From Jiangella muralis (lineage in GTDB: Bacteria; Actinomycetota; Actinomycetes; Jiangellales; Jiangellaceae), in contig NZ_KQ434752.1 in NCBI RefSeq assembly GCF_001270745.1, positions 475,125 through 539,124 on the forward strand: a stretch of 64,000 bases of DNA, in the 5' to 3' direction. Positions 9,701-19,074 of this stretch are shown here, piece after piece. The translations under genes were made by a program, and so were the position numbers. The notes under the pieces were generated by a model. The model searched no databases. It was given only the letters and a program-made list of their open reading frames with translations, and had not been told where the DNA came from. Every line of letters begins with the position of its first letter. Within the stretch, counting starts at the first letter, position 1.

Positions 9701-10439
9701 GATGCAGTCGGCGCCGCGCACCTACGACAACGGGCAGGAGCTCGAGGACGCGTGGTTCCGGCAGGTGCTGGCGCCGGGGGTGCTGCCGGTCGACTTCGGC
9801 GCCGAGGACTCGGCGGCGTACCGGTCGGGTGACGACGTGACGTTGCGGCTGCGGGAGTGGACGGACGGGTACGGGCACTGGGGCACTGCCGTGCCGGCCG
9901 TGGACACGCCGGCGTTCCGGCTGTTCGCGGACGGTGCGCTGGTGGCATCGGGCGGCCGCGCGGACGGGACGTTCGCGGTGCCGTCGGCGCCGTCGTCGCT
10001 GCGGGTCGAACTGGACGTCGCGCGGTCGGCGCCGTGGTGGCTCGCCTCGACGTCGACGTCAACGGCGTGGACGGTGGCCCGATCGGCGCCGGTCGATGAG
10101 CCGACGGCGCTGCCGCTGCTGACCCTCTCCTACGACGTCGACGTGTCGCTGCTGAACGTCGGCGCCAAGTCCGGCGCCCAGTTCGTCGACGTCGCGGTGG
10201 GGCACCAGCCGGGCGCACCCGGCGCCGCCCCGGTGGCCGGCGCGACGGCGTCCGTCTCCTTCGACGACGGGGCGAGCTGGCAGCCGGCGCGGGTGGTGCC
10301 GCGCGGCGACGGGACCTTCCGCGTCGTGATCAGCCGGGTGCCGGCGGCAGCCACACACCTGTCGCTGCGGGTCGAGGCCTGGGACCGGGACGGCAACCGG
10401 ATCGAGCAGGAGGTGCTGCGCGCGTACGCGCTCGACTGA
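6705..10439 (+). CDS. Secreted S8 (subtilisin-family) peptidase with PA domain
   Basis: Large secreted serine peptidase of about 1244 residues. TTG 6705 is chosen because GGAGGG lies 7 nt upstream and the product then begins with a classic signal peptide ending near PAATAEP. The catalytic triad is visible: Asp about 230 (VAVLDTGID), His about 262 (FGHGTHVAS) and Ser about 440 (DGTSMATPHVAG). A protease-associated domain follows (DVDGKIALIQRGEITFLEKM). The remaining C-terminal half is beta-rich and unassigned. It diverges from a TrmB/LuxR-type regulator and is convergent with uvrB. Likely an extracellular degradative protease. Confidence 0.93.
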   Translation: MRRHWRAAAAAVVLTGLIAQGIPAATAEPSVPAGSSPPLAGPDGGVTVTLITGDRIHVTTEPGGRQAATVEPAARANGTVPGFHEQELDGHLYVVPADVAPLVPDLLDRALFDVTALIEQGYDDASSDVLPVIVESAGPARAAAPLPAVTTTDTLESIGAVAADVDKDAAAALADALTGARLLGRAAGVEKIWLDQAMTTVDEDSAPQIGAPDAWAAGFTGDGVTVAVLDTGIDTTHPDLAGKVVAEANFSVSDSTTDRFGHGTHVASIVAGTGAASDGQRRGIAYEADLMNVKVLDDGGSGPMSEVIAGMEWAVANGADVVNLSLGVRGGYTDGTDPASQAVDRLSAGSDALFVIAAGNDGPGDGTVTTPGAATSALTVGAVDKQDRLAGFSSRGPRAGDFALKPDVTAPGVGIIAARAAGAVIGTPVGDDYLALDGTSMATPHVAGAAALLAQQRPDWTGPDLKAALASTSSPGDLTVYEQGAGRVDLARATTQQVFAASGPLDAGYFPYPQDDAAPVTRTVTYRNAGDSPVTLTLALDLADEDGTAPAPGMVTLDASSVTVPAGGTADVAVTVDPTAGDYGLYGGWLVATGPDGVSVRTAAGFYKESERYDLTVRGIARDGRPAGGISLVDVVNVDDTSVFAATSVGFSDGAATLRVPPGRYAAMGYVFTYDEPHVFTTETAAVFAPEFTVGGDTSVTLDARETVPIEVDTPDPVEATNTMLAWWRSDPEGKSYAHSFSVGAQPSFASPTDPVTVGDFEYYTQYSLVAPLIQMRTLTPVERPIEATYVLNSALLDGSYELPMVYAGLGKPADFENVDVDGKIALIQRGEITFLEKMHNAAAAGAELVMIFNNVSGALTIGGDPNTVPTVSMTREEGQALLALLDQGPVTAAVEAIKVSPYLYDLVLVEEDVVPPSLDYVVDESNTTRIDVDYHSHVPGQGIGELRHKWRPWDAFSFGFLRRTVAPQQRVEYVSGGDTFWAQYGYGASTDADPFGFLMQSAPRTYDNGQELEDAWFRQVLAPGVLPVDFGAEDSAAYRSGDDVTLRLREWTDGYGHWGTAVPAVDTPAFRLFADGALVASGGRADGTFAVPSAPSSLRVELDVARSAPWWLASTSTSTAWTVARSAPVDEPTALPLLTLSYDVDVSLLNVGAKSGAQFVDVAVGHQPGAPGAAPVAGATASVSFDDGASWQPARVVPRGDGTFRVVISRVPAAATHLSLRVEAWDRDGNRIEQEVLRAYALD

Positions 10440-10444
10440 GTCCG

Positions 10445-10494
10445 GCCGGGCACGGCTGACCCGCGTGCCCGGCGCGGCGGCCCACCGCCGCGCC
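10445..10494. terminator. Double hairpin between the subtilisin gene and uvrB
   Basis: Two GC hairpins stand back to back. The first is GCCGGGCACG (10445-10454) with CGTGCCCGGC (10464-10473). The second is GGCGCGGCGG (10471-10480) with CCGCCGCGCC (10485-10494). They overlap by 3 nt, so they may be alternative folds. They fill the 65-bp gap between convergent genes and are a likely bidirectional terminator. Confidence 0.75.
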
Positions 10495-10504
10495 GGCCAG
10501 CGGG

Positions 10505-12616
<2,112 letters not shown>

Positions 12617-12623
12617 GGGAACA

Positions 12624-12646
12624 ACGGTATGCGCTGGCACCGACAA
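12624..12646 (-). promoter_or_regulatory. PafBC / RecA-NDp-type DNA damage promoter of uvrB
   Basis: On the minus strand TTGTCGGTG is followed by exactly 8 nt and TACCGT, a full match to TTGTCRGTG-N8-TANNNT. The -10 (12624-12629) sits 7 nt before ATG 12616, so transcription should begin at the start codon. Induction by the WYL-domain PafBC regulator is known for such promoters in mycobacteria; here it is inferred. Confidence 0.85.
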
Positions 12647-12668
12647 GGTCCGGAGGTACAGCTACGCT
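12640..12668 (+). promoter_or_regulatory. Promoter of the AAA+ ATPase gene, overlapping the uvrB promoter
   Basis: A -10 TACGCT at 12663-12668 lies 7 nt before ATG 12676, which predicts a leaderless message. A weak -35 CCGACA at 12640-12645 gives 17-bp spacing and lies inside the uvrB damage motif on the other strand, so the two promoters overlap. Supported by spacing only. Confidence 0.55.
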
Positions 12669-12675
12669 CACAGCG

Positions 12676-14127
12676 ATGGACGACGAAACCCGCAGGTTCG
12701 TGACCACGTTCCGCACCTTCATGACCGAGGTCGTGCACCAGGTGCGCGAGGAGTCCGACCAGGTCCAGCCGCTGCTGCCGGTCCTCCAGGAGCACCTCGG
12801 CGTCGCGCCGCGCTCCGTTCCCGTCGTCACCGAGCAGGTCTCACCGCTGCGGTTCGCCGACGCCGACGTCGCCCTGGAGGCGCTGGCGCGGCGGCACGAC
12901 GGCCACCGGCTCATCGGCGTCGGCGGCGGGATGGCCCGCCGGCACTCGTCGCTGGCCGAGATCATCGAGAACACCGGCCTGCACGGGGTCTTCCCCGTCG
13001 GCCCGGTCGACTACACGCGCGTCCCCACCGGCCCGGACACCAGCCGCCAGGTCGTCGCGTTCGGGCTCCACCTCTTCACCTTCGACGGCGTACCCCTCGT
13101 CGTCCTGCAGCGCGACGCCCAGCCGCAGTTCGGCCGCGAACTGCCCGAACTGGAGGTGCTGGCCGCCTCCGACGCCGTCGTGCCCGCCTTCCTGGACGAG
13201 CTGCACCGGCTCATGGCCGAGCACAGCGTCCTGCGCGGGCAGGTCGTCACGTTCGCGTCGGCCGAGTTCGGCGCCAGCAACGGCGACGTCACGTTCCTGC
13301 ACCGTCCCACCCTCACCGCCGGCGATGTCGTCCTGCCAGACGGCGTGCTCGCCCGCATCGAGCGGCACCTCACCGGCGTCGCCCGCCACCGCGACGCGCT
13401 GCGGGCCGCCGGCCAGCACCTCAAGCGCGGCATCCTGCTGTTCGGGCCACCCGGCACCGGCAAGACGCACACCGTCCGCTACCTCATGGCCGTCAGCCCC
13501 GGCACGACGGTGATCGTGCTGTCCGGGCGGTCGCTGCGGCTGGTCCAGACCGCCGCTGAGACCGCGCGGGCGCTCGAGCCGGCCGTCGTCGTGCTGGAGG
13601 ACTGCGACCTGATCGCCGAGGACCGCACCCTCTCCGGCGGGCCGCAGCCGCTGCTGTTCGAGGCGCTCGACGCCCTCGACGGCCTGGCCGAGGACGCCGA
13701 CGTCGCGTTCGTCCTCACCACCAACCGCGCCGACCTGCTGGAGCCCGCGCTCGCGCAGCGGCCCGGCCGGGTCGACCTCGCCGCCGAGATCCCGCTGCCC
13801 GACGCCGCCGCCCGGCGCCGGCTGAACCGGCTGTACGCGCGCGACCTCCCCTTCACGCCGTCCGCGCTCGACGCGGCCGCCGAACGCTCCGACGGGACGA
13901 CGGCGTCGTTCGCGAAGGAGCTGATGCGCCGCGCCGTCCTCACCGCCGCCGACGCCGGCCACCCACCCGGCGACGACGATCTCGCCGTCGCGCTGGACGA
14001 GATGCTGAGCGACTCGGAGGCCCTGACGCGGAGCCTCTTCGGCGGCGCGACGGACGGCGCCGGCTCGACGACGGCCGGCCCCACGGGCGGGTGGCCGCAG
14101 CCGGGGCTGGCCCCGCCGGGCGCGTAG
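12676..14127 (+). CDS. AAA+ family ATPase
   Basis: Soluble ATPase of 483 residues. Residues 1-240 form an N-terminal region without a recognised domain, ending near a predicted loop before the AAA module. The AAA core has Walker A GPPGTGKT (Lys about 263), Walker B VVVLEDCDLI, sensor-1 TTNR and the arginine-rich PALAQRPGRVD segment typical of FtsH/p97-like AAA proteins. The last 50 residues are Gly/Pro-rich. It shares a short divergent promoter region with uvrB and may be co-expressed on damage. Its substrate is unknown; the AAA class suggests remodelling of a protein or complex. Confidence 0.85.
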   Translation: MDDETRRFVTTFRTFMTEVVHQVREESDQVQPLLPVLQEHLGVAPRSVPVVTEQVSPLRFADADVALEALARRHDGHRLIGVGGGMARRHSSLAEIIENTGLHGVFPVGPVDYTRVPTGPDTSRQVVAFGLHLFTFDGVPLVVLQRDAQPQFGRELPELEVLAASDAVVPAFLDELHRLMAEHSVLRGQVVTFASAEFGASNGDVTFLHRPTLTAGDVVLPDGVLARIERHLTGVARHRDALRAAGQHLKRGILLFGPPGTGKTHTVRYLMAVSPGTTVIVLSGRSLRLVQTAAETARALEPAVVVLEDCDLIAEDRTLSGGPQPLLFEALDALDGLAEDADVAFVLTTNRADLLEPALAQRPGRVDLAAEIPLPDAAARRRLNRLYARDLPFTPSALDAAAERSDGTTASFAKELMRRAVLTAADAGHPPGDDDLAVALDEMLSDSEALTRSLFGGATDGAGSTTAGPTGGWPQPGLAPPGA

Positions 14128-14145
14128 CGCGGCGTACGGACGCGG

Positions 14146-14160
14146 GCGCCGGGCCGGCGC
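14146..14160. terminator. Short palindrome between AAA+ gene and coaE
   Basis: GCGCCGG-G-CCGGCGC forms a GC palindrome in the 45-bp gap between convergent genes. It is short and lacks a T-tract, so termination is only a possibility. Confidence 0.4.
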
Positions 14161-14172
14161 GAGCAGCCGGCG

Positions 14173-15351
14173 TCACACCCGCCAGCCGACCTCCTCTGCC
14201 CAGGCGTCGGCGCTGGCGAGAGCGGCGTTGATCCACGGCGTCTTGCGGGTGGCGTAATCGTCGACGGTGTCGTGCGGCTGGGCGGCGAGGTCACGCTTGA
14301 GCGCCGCGTACTCGGCGACGGCGTCCGGGTGCGCCCGCAGCCAGTCGCGCAGCAGCAGGCCGTCGCGCCAGGACGGCGACGTCACGGGGCGGATGTGGCA
14401 GTTGACGGCGCGGCCGGGGTCGGCGTTGCAGATCAGCACCTTGTCTCGCTCGACGCCGTCACGATCGACGTCCCACCAGCGGTCCGGCAGCCGGACGAGG
14501 CCGACCTCGGCCAGCTCGCCGGCGACCTCCTCCGCCGTCGCAAGGTCCGCGACGACCAGCTGCACGTCGATCACGTCCTTCGCCGGCAGCCCGGGCACGG
14601 ACGTCGAGCCGTGATGGTCCGACCGGATCAGCCGATCCCCCACGACACGCCGGATCCGTCCCAGCAGCCGCTCCCCCTGCACCGCCCAGGTCGGGTCCGG
14701 CTCGACGACGACGGCGTGCGGCGGACGGGGCGCGGCGGTCCGGGTCCGCAGGTGCTGCTCGAACGGCACCAGGCGCTCCGTCCACAGGGCGTCAACGGCG
14801 GCGTCGATATCCACAAGCGCGCCGGAGTTGTCCAGCCAGACGTCCGCCGCGGCGCGCCGCTGCGCGTCGGTGGCCTGAGACCGGATCCGGGCCAGCGCGT
14901 CGGCCGGGGTCATGCCACGGTCGTCGACAAGCCGCCGCAGCCGCTCCTCCTCCGTCGCGTGCACGACGATGACCAGCGGAAACCCGGCGACGAGGCCGTT
15001 CTCGACCAGCAGCGGGATATCCTCGACGACGACGGCGTCCGGCCCCGCCGCGGCGACCAGCTCCTGCCGCCGGCGGCCGACCAGCGGGTGGACGATCGCG
15101 TTCAGCGCGGTCCGGCGCTCCTCGTCGGCGAAGACGATCTTCCCGAGCGCCGGCCGGTCCAGCGCGCCGTCGGGCGTCAGGACACCGGGTCCGAACTCCG
15201 CGACGACGGCGGCCAGCCCCGGCGTGCCCGGCTCGACCACCTCCCGCGCGACGACATCCGCGTCGACGACCGTCGCTCCCCGCTCCGCCAGCCGGCGCGC
15301 CACCACCGACTTCCCGGCCCCGATCCCGCCCGTCAGCCCTACTCTCAGCAC
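14173..15351 (-). CDS. coaE: Dephospho-CoA kinase fused to a GrpB/UPF0157 domain
   Basis: Bifunctional-looking protein of 392 residues. The N-terminal half (about residues 1-200) is dephospho-CoA kinase, the last step of CoA synthesis: Walker A GGIGAGKS at residues 8-15 and the DADVVAREV motif. The C-terminal half (about 215-390) is a GrpB/UPF0157 nucleotidyltransferase-fold domain with HHGSTSVPGLPAKDVIDVQL. The fusion is known in actinobacteria, and the role of the second domain is unknown. GTG 15351 is chosen; a TAGGGT hexamer 6 nt upstream suggests a leaderless message. Gene order with uvrB and rpsA is the usual actinobacterial one. Confidence 0.95.
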   Translation of the reverse strand: MLRVGLTGGIGAGKSVVARRLAERGATVVDADVVAREVVEPGTPGLAAVVAEFGPGVLTPDGALDRPALGKIVFADEERRTALNAIVHPLVGRRRQELVAAAGPDAVVVEDIPLLVENGLVAGFPLVIVVHATEEERLRRLVDDRGMTPADALARIRSQATDAQRRAAADVWLDNSGALVDIDAAVDALWTERLVPFEQHLRTRTAAPRPPHAVVVEPDPTWAVQGERLLGRIRRVVGDRLIRSDHHGSTSVPGLPAKDVIDVQLVVADLATAEEVAGELAEVGLVRLPDRWWDVDRDGVERDKVLICNADPGRAVNCHIRPVTSPSWRDGLLLRDWLRAHPDAVAEYAALKRDLAAQPHDTVDDYATRKTPWINAALASADAWAEEVGWRV

Positions 15352-15357
15352 CCCACG

Positions 15358-15363
15358 ACCCTA
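15358..15363 (-). promoter_or_regulatory. -10 hexamer of coaE (leaderless start)
   Basis: TAGGGT on the minus strand ends 6 nt before GTG 15351, so transcription would start at the initiation codon. No good -35 is seen. Confidence 0.5.
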
Positions 15364-15615
15364 ACGGGCCGGGCTCGCCGCCCGGGGACGAGATCAGGAG
15401 AAGCGACGCGAGAGGAGTGCAGCGACGAACTCGGCCGCGACGACTGCGCGCCCCCCGGCGCGTCACTGGGTGGGATCACTGTGTTTGCCGGGTGGCGTCG
15501 CTGTTGCCAGGGCAACAGTGATCCACCCCACCCGGCGCAGCGATCTCACACAGTGAGGTGGGGATCGTGTAACGGTTCGCCGTTGTCCCGCAGTTCGCCG
15601 TTGTCCGCAAGTGGG

Positions 15616-15743
15616 CCGTCCCCCTGCTGCCCATTTTCTCAGCCGCGCCCGCGCGCCTCAAGCGGACTGATGGCGCTTCGCGCGGCGATGACCGCTTGAC
15701 CCGCCCGCACGCGGCCAAGTACGGGCAGCTATCAGGGGGACGG
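15616..15743 (+). repeat. Hairpin module, copy A-left
   Basis: A long stem module that starts CCGTCCCCCTG and ends CAGGGGGACGG. Internal paired blocks are CTGCCC with GGGCAG, GCCGCG with CGCGGC, and CTCAAGCGG with CCGCTTGA. The same blocks in the same order occur at 15877-16010, 51773-51905 and 52167-52308. Sequence between the paired blocks differs among copies, so the fold appears more conserved than the loops. Confidence 0.8.
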
Positions 15744-15876
15744 GGGAAATGCGGGCAGAGGCCGCCCGGTGCGCCGTTCGCCGTTCGTCTGGCTGGCTGG
15801 CGTTCGTTGTTCGTGCCGGTGCACCGTTGGTGTCCTCGACTCCCGGAGCGGGCATCGAGGTGTGCCCAGACTGCCC

Positions 15877-16010
15877 CCGTCCCCCTGATAAGCGCCCGTT
15901 CTTGGCCGCGGGACCGCGGGTCAAGCGGTCACCCAACGCGCGAAGCGCCCCATTTGGGTCCGCTTGAGGCGCGGTCACGCGGCTGAGAAAATGGGCGCCA
16001 GGGGGGACGG
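15877..16010 (-). repeat. Hairpin module, copy A-right (inverted)
   Basis: Inverted copy of the module at 15616-15743. It carries CCGTCCCCCTG at the left, CCGTTCTTGGCCGCG, then CGCTTGAGGCGCG, GGCTGAGAAAATGGGCG and CAGGGGGGACGG at the right. About 95 bp to its right (16010-16105) is also shared with the flank of the copy at 52167-52308. Confidence 0.8.
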
Positions 16011-16255
16011 CCAACGGCACGGAGCCCGGCGAACGCGGCAGACCCGGCGCACGGTCGGCCAGCCAACGAGAAGCCCGGCCCGACCGAGCGGACCAGGCCG
16101 ACCGGCGCGATCCCCACCTCACGGTGTGAGATCGCTGCGCCGGGTGGGGAGGATCACTGTTGCCCTGGCAACAGCGACGCCACCCAGCACGCACAGTGAT
16201 CTCACCCAGTGACGTGCCCGGCGGGCGCACAGTCGCCGCGGCCCGACGATGCCGA

Positions 16256-16327
16256 GATCGATGTGAGATCGCTGCGGAAACGACGCGACATCACTGTCGC
16301 TGACACGACAGCGTTCTCACATCGATC
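16256..16327. repeat. Nested palindrome after the lipoprotein gene, related to locus A ends
   Basis: Arms GATCGATGTGAGA (16256-16268) and TCTCACATCGATC (16315-16327) are perfect, with CGCTG/CAGCG continuing the stem and GCGACA-TCAC-TGTCGC inside. The GTGAGATCGCTGCG and ATCACTGT blocks also occur in the outer arms of locus A, so it looks like a diverged relative. It lies about 43 nt past the stop of the minus-strand lipoprotein gene and could act as its terminator. Confidence 0.65.
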
Positions 16328-16369
16328 AAAACTCGGTTCGAGTGCCGGAGCCTCGGAGACCAAGCGAAG

Positions 16370-17125
16370 CTACGGCGACGGTGTCGGCGCAGTCGCGGAC
16401 CCCGTCGGCGCCGTCGCGGAGCCCGTCGGCGTCGGCGTCCCCGTCGCCGAAGCGCCGAGCAGATGCGCGGCCAGGTTCACCAGCACGACCGGCTCCGCGG
16501 CCGCCGGCACCACGCCGTGCAGCAACGTGATGACGTACGTCCGGATGTCGTCGGCCATCACGAACGACACGTCCTCGACGTCGGTCAGCAGGAAGCCGTC
16601 GCGGCCGGCCACCGTCTGGGCGGTGACGACGGTGCCCGCGGCCTGCGCGCCGTCGACCGTGGAGTCGATGCGGCCCGCCGCGATGTCGGCCTCGGTGTAG
16701 CCGCTGACGGCGATCTCCAGCGGCACCGGCGGCGGCGTGGGCGGCGGCGTCGTGCCCTCCGGCACCTCCGGGACGCCGTAGCTGCAGGTCAGGCGGCCGG
16801 TGCGGCCGGAGTCGGGCAGGAATTCGTCGTTGTAGACGCGGACCGTCTCGCCCTGCATCGGAACCTGCAGGATCTGCGCGATCTCGCCGGCGCTGGCGAG
16901 GTCGCTGCACAGCTCGGGCACACCGGTGGTCGAACCGGGTGACGCGGACGGCTCGCCCGCCGCGTCGGTGCCGTCGCCGTCCGTGGGCTCCCCCGACGTC
17001 GGCACGACCGGCACCTCGGGCTCGTCGCCGTTCGAGCAGCCGGACAGCACCAGGAGCAGCGGCAGGAACAGCGTCGCGGCCGCGGCCGGCCGGCCCCGCC
17101 GGCGGTCTCTGCTCGTCACGAGCAC
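16370..17125 (-). CDS. Putative secreted lipoprotein of unknown function
   Basis: About 251 residues. GTG 17125 with GGGAGG 7 nt upstream gives an N-terminus with arginines, a hydrophobic stretch and a lipobox ending LVLSGC, so the cysteine is likely lipidated and the protein is anchored outside the membrane. A Gly/Ser/Thr/Pro spacer follows. The middle (VPELCSDLASAGEIAQILQVPM...LTCSYGVPE) has two further cysteines spaced as in DUF3558-like mycobacterial lipoproteins, but the family is not certain. The tail is Thr/Ala/Pro-rich. It is downstream of rpsA and separated from it by a strong terminator, so it is probably transcribed separately. Confidence 0.75.
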   Translation of the reverse strand: MLVTSRDRRRGRPAAAATLFLPLLLVLSGCSNGDEPEVPVVPTSGEPTDGDGTDAAGEPSASPGSTTGVPELCSDLASAGEIAQILQVPMQGETVRVYNDEFLPDSGRTGRLTCSYGVPEVPEGTTPPPTPPPVPLEIAVSGYTEADIAAGRIDSTVDGAQAAGTVVTAQTVAGRDGFLLTDVEDVSFVMADDIRTYVITLLHGVVPAAAEPVVLVNLAAHLLGASATGTPTPTGSATAPTGSATAPTPSP

Positions 17126-17178
17126 ACCGTAACCTCCCGCGCCGTCGCGGACACCGCGGCGCGACGGCACACATGCGA

Positions 17179-17211
17179 CGAGCCCCGCACCCGAGGTGGG
17201 TGCGGGGCTCG
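17179..17211 (-). terminator. rpsA terminator hairpin
   Basis: CGAGCCCCGCACCC (17179-17192) pairs perfectly with GGGTGCGGGGCTCG (17198-17211) around a 5-nt loop, 16 nt past the rpsA stop. It has no long T-tract, as is usual in high-GC actinobacteria. Confidence 0.8.
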
Positions 17212-17226
17212 TGCGATGCGTTCGGC

Positions 17227-18714
17227 TCAGTTGCCGGTGAGCTTCTCGCGCAGCGCCTGAAGCGCTTCGTCGGACGCCAGCGTGCCGGGCCCCTCCTCCT
17301 CGGGCGCGCCGCCCGAAGAGTACGTGGACGGGTTGTCGGCCTTCGCCTCGGCGTCGGCCTCCTGCGCGCTCTCGATCTGGGACTTGTGCGCCTCCCAGCG
17401 AGCGTGCGCCTCGGCGTACTGCCGCTCCCACTCCTCACGCTGCTTCTCGTAGCCCTCGAGCCAGTCGTTGGTCTCGGGGTCGAAGCCCTCGGGGTACTTG
17501 TAGTTCCCCTCGGCGTCGTAGTCGGCGGCCATGCCGTACAGCGTCGGGTCGAAGTGCTCGCTGACGTGCGCGGCGGTGTCGCCCTCGTTGGCCTGCTTCA
17601 GCGACAGCGAGATACGGCGACGCTCGAGGTCGATGTCGATGACCTTGACCATGACGTCCTTGCCGACCGTGACGACCTGCTCGGGCACCTCGACGTGGCG
17701 CTCGGCCAGCTCGGAGATGTGCACGAGGCCCTCGATGCCGTCCTCGACGCGCACGAACGCGCCGAACGGGACGAGCTTCGTGACCTTGCCGGGCACGATC
17801 TGGCCGATCTGGTGGATCCGGGCGAACTGCTGCCACGGGTCCTCGAGGGTGGCCTTCAGCGAGAGCGACACGCGCTCGCGGTCCATGTCGACGTCGAGCA
17901 CCTCGACGGTGACCTCCTGGCCGACCTCGACCACCTCGGACGGGTGATCGATGTGCTTCCAGGAGAGCTCCGAGACGTGCACCAGGCCGTCGACGCCGCC
18001 GAGATCGACGAACGCGCCGAAGTTGACGATCGAGGAGACCACACCGGAGCGGATCTGGCCCTTCTGCAGCGTCTGCAGGAAGGTCGACCGAACCTCGGAC
18101 TGGGTCTGCTCGAGCCAGGCGCGGCGGGACAGGACCACGTTGTTGCGGTTCTTGTCCAGCTCGATGATCTTGGCCTCGATCTCCTTGCCGACGTACGGCT
18201 GGAGGTCGCGGACCCGGCGCATCTCGACCAGCGACGCGGGCAGGAAGCCACGGAGACCGATGTCGAGGATGAGGCCGCCCTTGACGACCTCGATGACGGT
18301 GCCGGAAACGACGCCGTCGGCCTCCTTGATCTCCTCGATCTTGCCCCAGGCGCGCTCGTACTGCGCGCGCTTCTTGGACAGGATCAGGCGGCCTTCCTTG
18401 TCCTCCTTCTGCAGGACGAGGGCCTCGACATCGTCGCCGACGGCGACAACCTCGGAGGGATCGACGTCGTGCTTGATGGACAGCTCACGCGAGGGGATGA
18501 CGCCCTCGGTCTTGTAGCCGATGTCGAGTAGGACTTCGTCCCGGTCGACCTTGACGACGGTACCGGAAACGATATCGCCGTCATTGAAGTACTTGATGGT
18601 CTCGTCGATCGCGGCGAGGAAGGCTTCCTCGGACCCGATGTCGTTGACGGCGACCTGCGTGGTCGTCCTGGGGGCCGTCGAGGTAGGCGTCTCGGCCTCG
18701 ATGCTGCTCGTCAT
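17227..18714 (-). CDS. rpsA: Ribosomal protein S1
   Basis: Small-subunit protein S1 of 495 residues, which helps mRNA bind the 30S subunit. Four S1/OB domains run from about residue 35 to 360 (motifs VSGTVVKVDRDEVLLDIGYKTEG, GLILDIGLRGFLPASL, VNFGAFVDLGGVDGLVHVSELSW, VPFGAFVRVEDGIEGLVHISELA). The charged C-terminal tail is typical of actinobacterial S1. ATG 18714 (MTSSIEAETPTST) is chosen over TTG 18735, which has no homologous N-terminus. It has its own promoter about 160 nt upstream, leaving a long leader that could carry autoregulation. Confidence 0.97.
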   Translation of the reverse strand: MTSSIEAETPTSTAPRTTTQVAVNDIGSEEAFLAAIDETIKYFNDGDIVSGTVVKVDRDEVLLDIGYKTEGVIPSRELSIKHDVDPSEVVAVGDDVEALVLQKEDKEGRLILSKKRAQYERAWGKIEEIKEADGVVSGTVIEVVKGGLILDIGLRGFLPASLVEMRRVRDLQPYVGKEIEAKIIELDKNRNNVVLSRRAWLEQTQSEVRSTFLQTLQKGQIRSGVVSSIVNFGAFVDLGGVDGLVHVSELSWKHIDHPSEVVEVGQEVTVEVLDVDMDRERVSLSLKATLEDPWQQFARIHQIGQIVPGKVTKLVPFGAFVRVEDGIEGLVHISELAERHVEVPEQVVTVGKDVMVKVIDIDLERRRISLSLKQANEGDTAAHVSEHFDPTLYGMAADYDAEGNYKYPEGFDPETNDWLEGYEKQREEWERQYAEAHARWEAHKSQIESAQEADAEAKADNPSTYSSGGAPEEEGPGTLASDEALQALREKLTGN

Positions 18715-18879
18715 GTGGAAGGGGACTCCGGACAAGGTTCGGTGGTAGCTTCATGCGCCAGGACCATTGGATCGCTGTGCCATCACCGACCAGGTCCTAG
18801 TTCCCCTGAGCCGCCAACCGACAATAACGAGCGCGAGCCTGCTCCGTCCGAGGTTCGCGCAGGCCCACAGCGCACACAT

Positions 18880-18909
18880 AGGTTACCTGTCCGCGACGAC
18901 CAGGGTCAA
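18880..18909 (-). promoter_or_regulatory. Vegetative promoter of rpsA
   Basis: Minus strand: TTGACC (18904-18909), 18-bp spacer, TAACCT (18880-18885), a good housekeeping sigma promoter. It predicts a start near 18873 and a leader of about 160 nt. Apart from this promoter and leader, the 360-bp gap between rpsA and the DUF3068 gene holds nothing I recognise. Confidence 0.75.
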
Positions 18910-19074
18910 TCGACGGTAGGTCGCGAGTTGATCACGGCGGCGGATTCAGCTATGGGATGACCTGGCACCATGCCCCGTTCCTCGATTCGCACCAGCGTAC
19001 TCCCCTCCGGCCGGCTCGGCGGCGGGTGGTATCGGTGCAGGCAGGACCGTGTTCTGGGGTGCTCCCGGGCACGG

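Larger units (their letters stand above)
15464..16211. repeat. Giant imperfect palindrome, locus A
   Basis: This 748-bp intergenic stretch between coaE and a lipoprotein gene holds no convincing gene. Its outer ends (15464-15567 and 16108-16211, 104 bp each) are inverted copies with few mismatches, containing CTGTTGCCAGGGCAACAG and repeated GATC(A/G)CTG motifs. Inside lie two inverted copies of a hairpin module (15616-15743 and 15877-16010). The centre (about 15760-15870) is unique. A homologous locus lies at 51637-52402. Open frames crossing it are read from both strands alike and are treated as chance. It may be a non-autonomous mobile element, a boundary element or a source of structured RNA. 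Confidence 0.85.

Noticed and set aside
15658-16230. 190-codon minus-strand frame in locus A and similar frames in locus B
   Set aside because: They run across palindromic repeats, are read equally on both strands, and show no third-position bias or domain.
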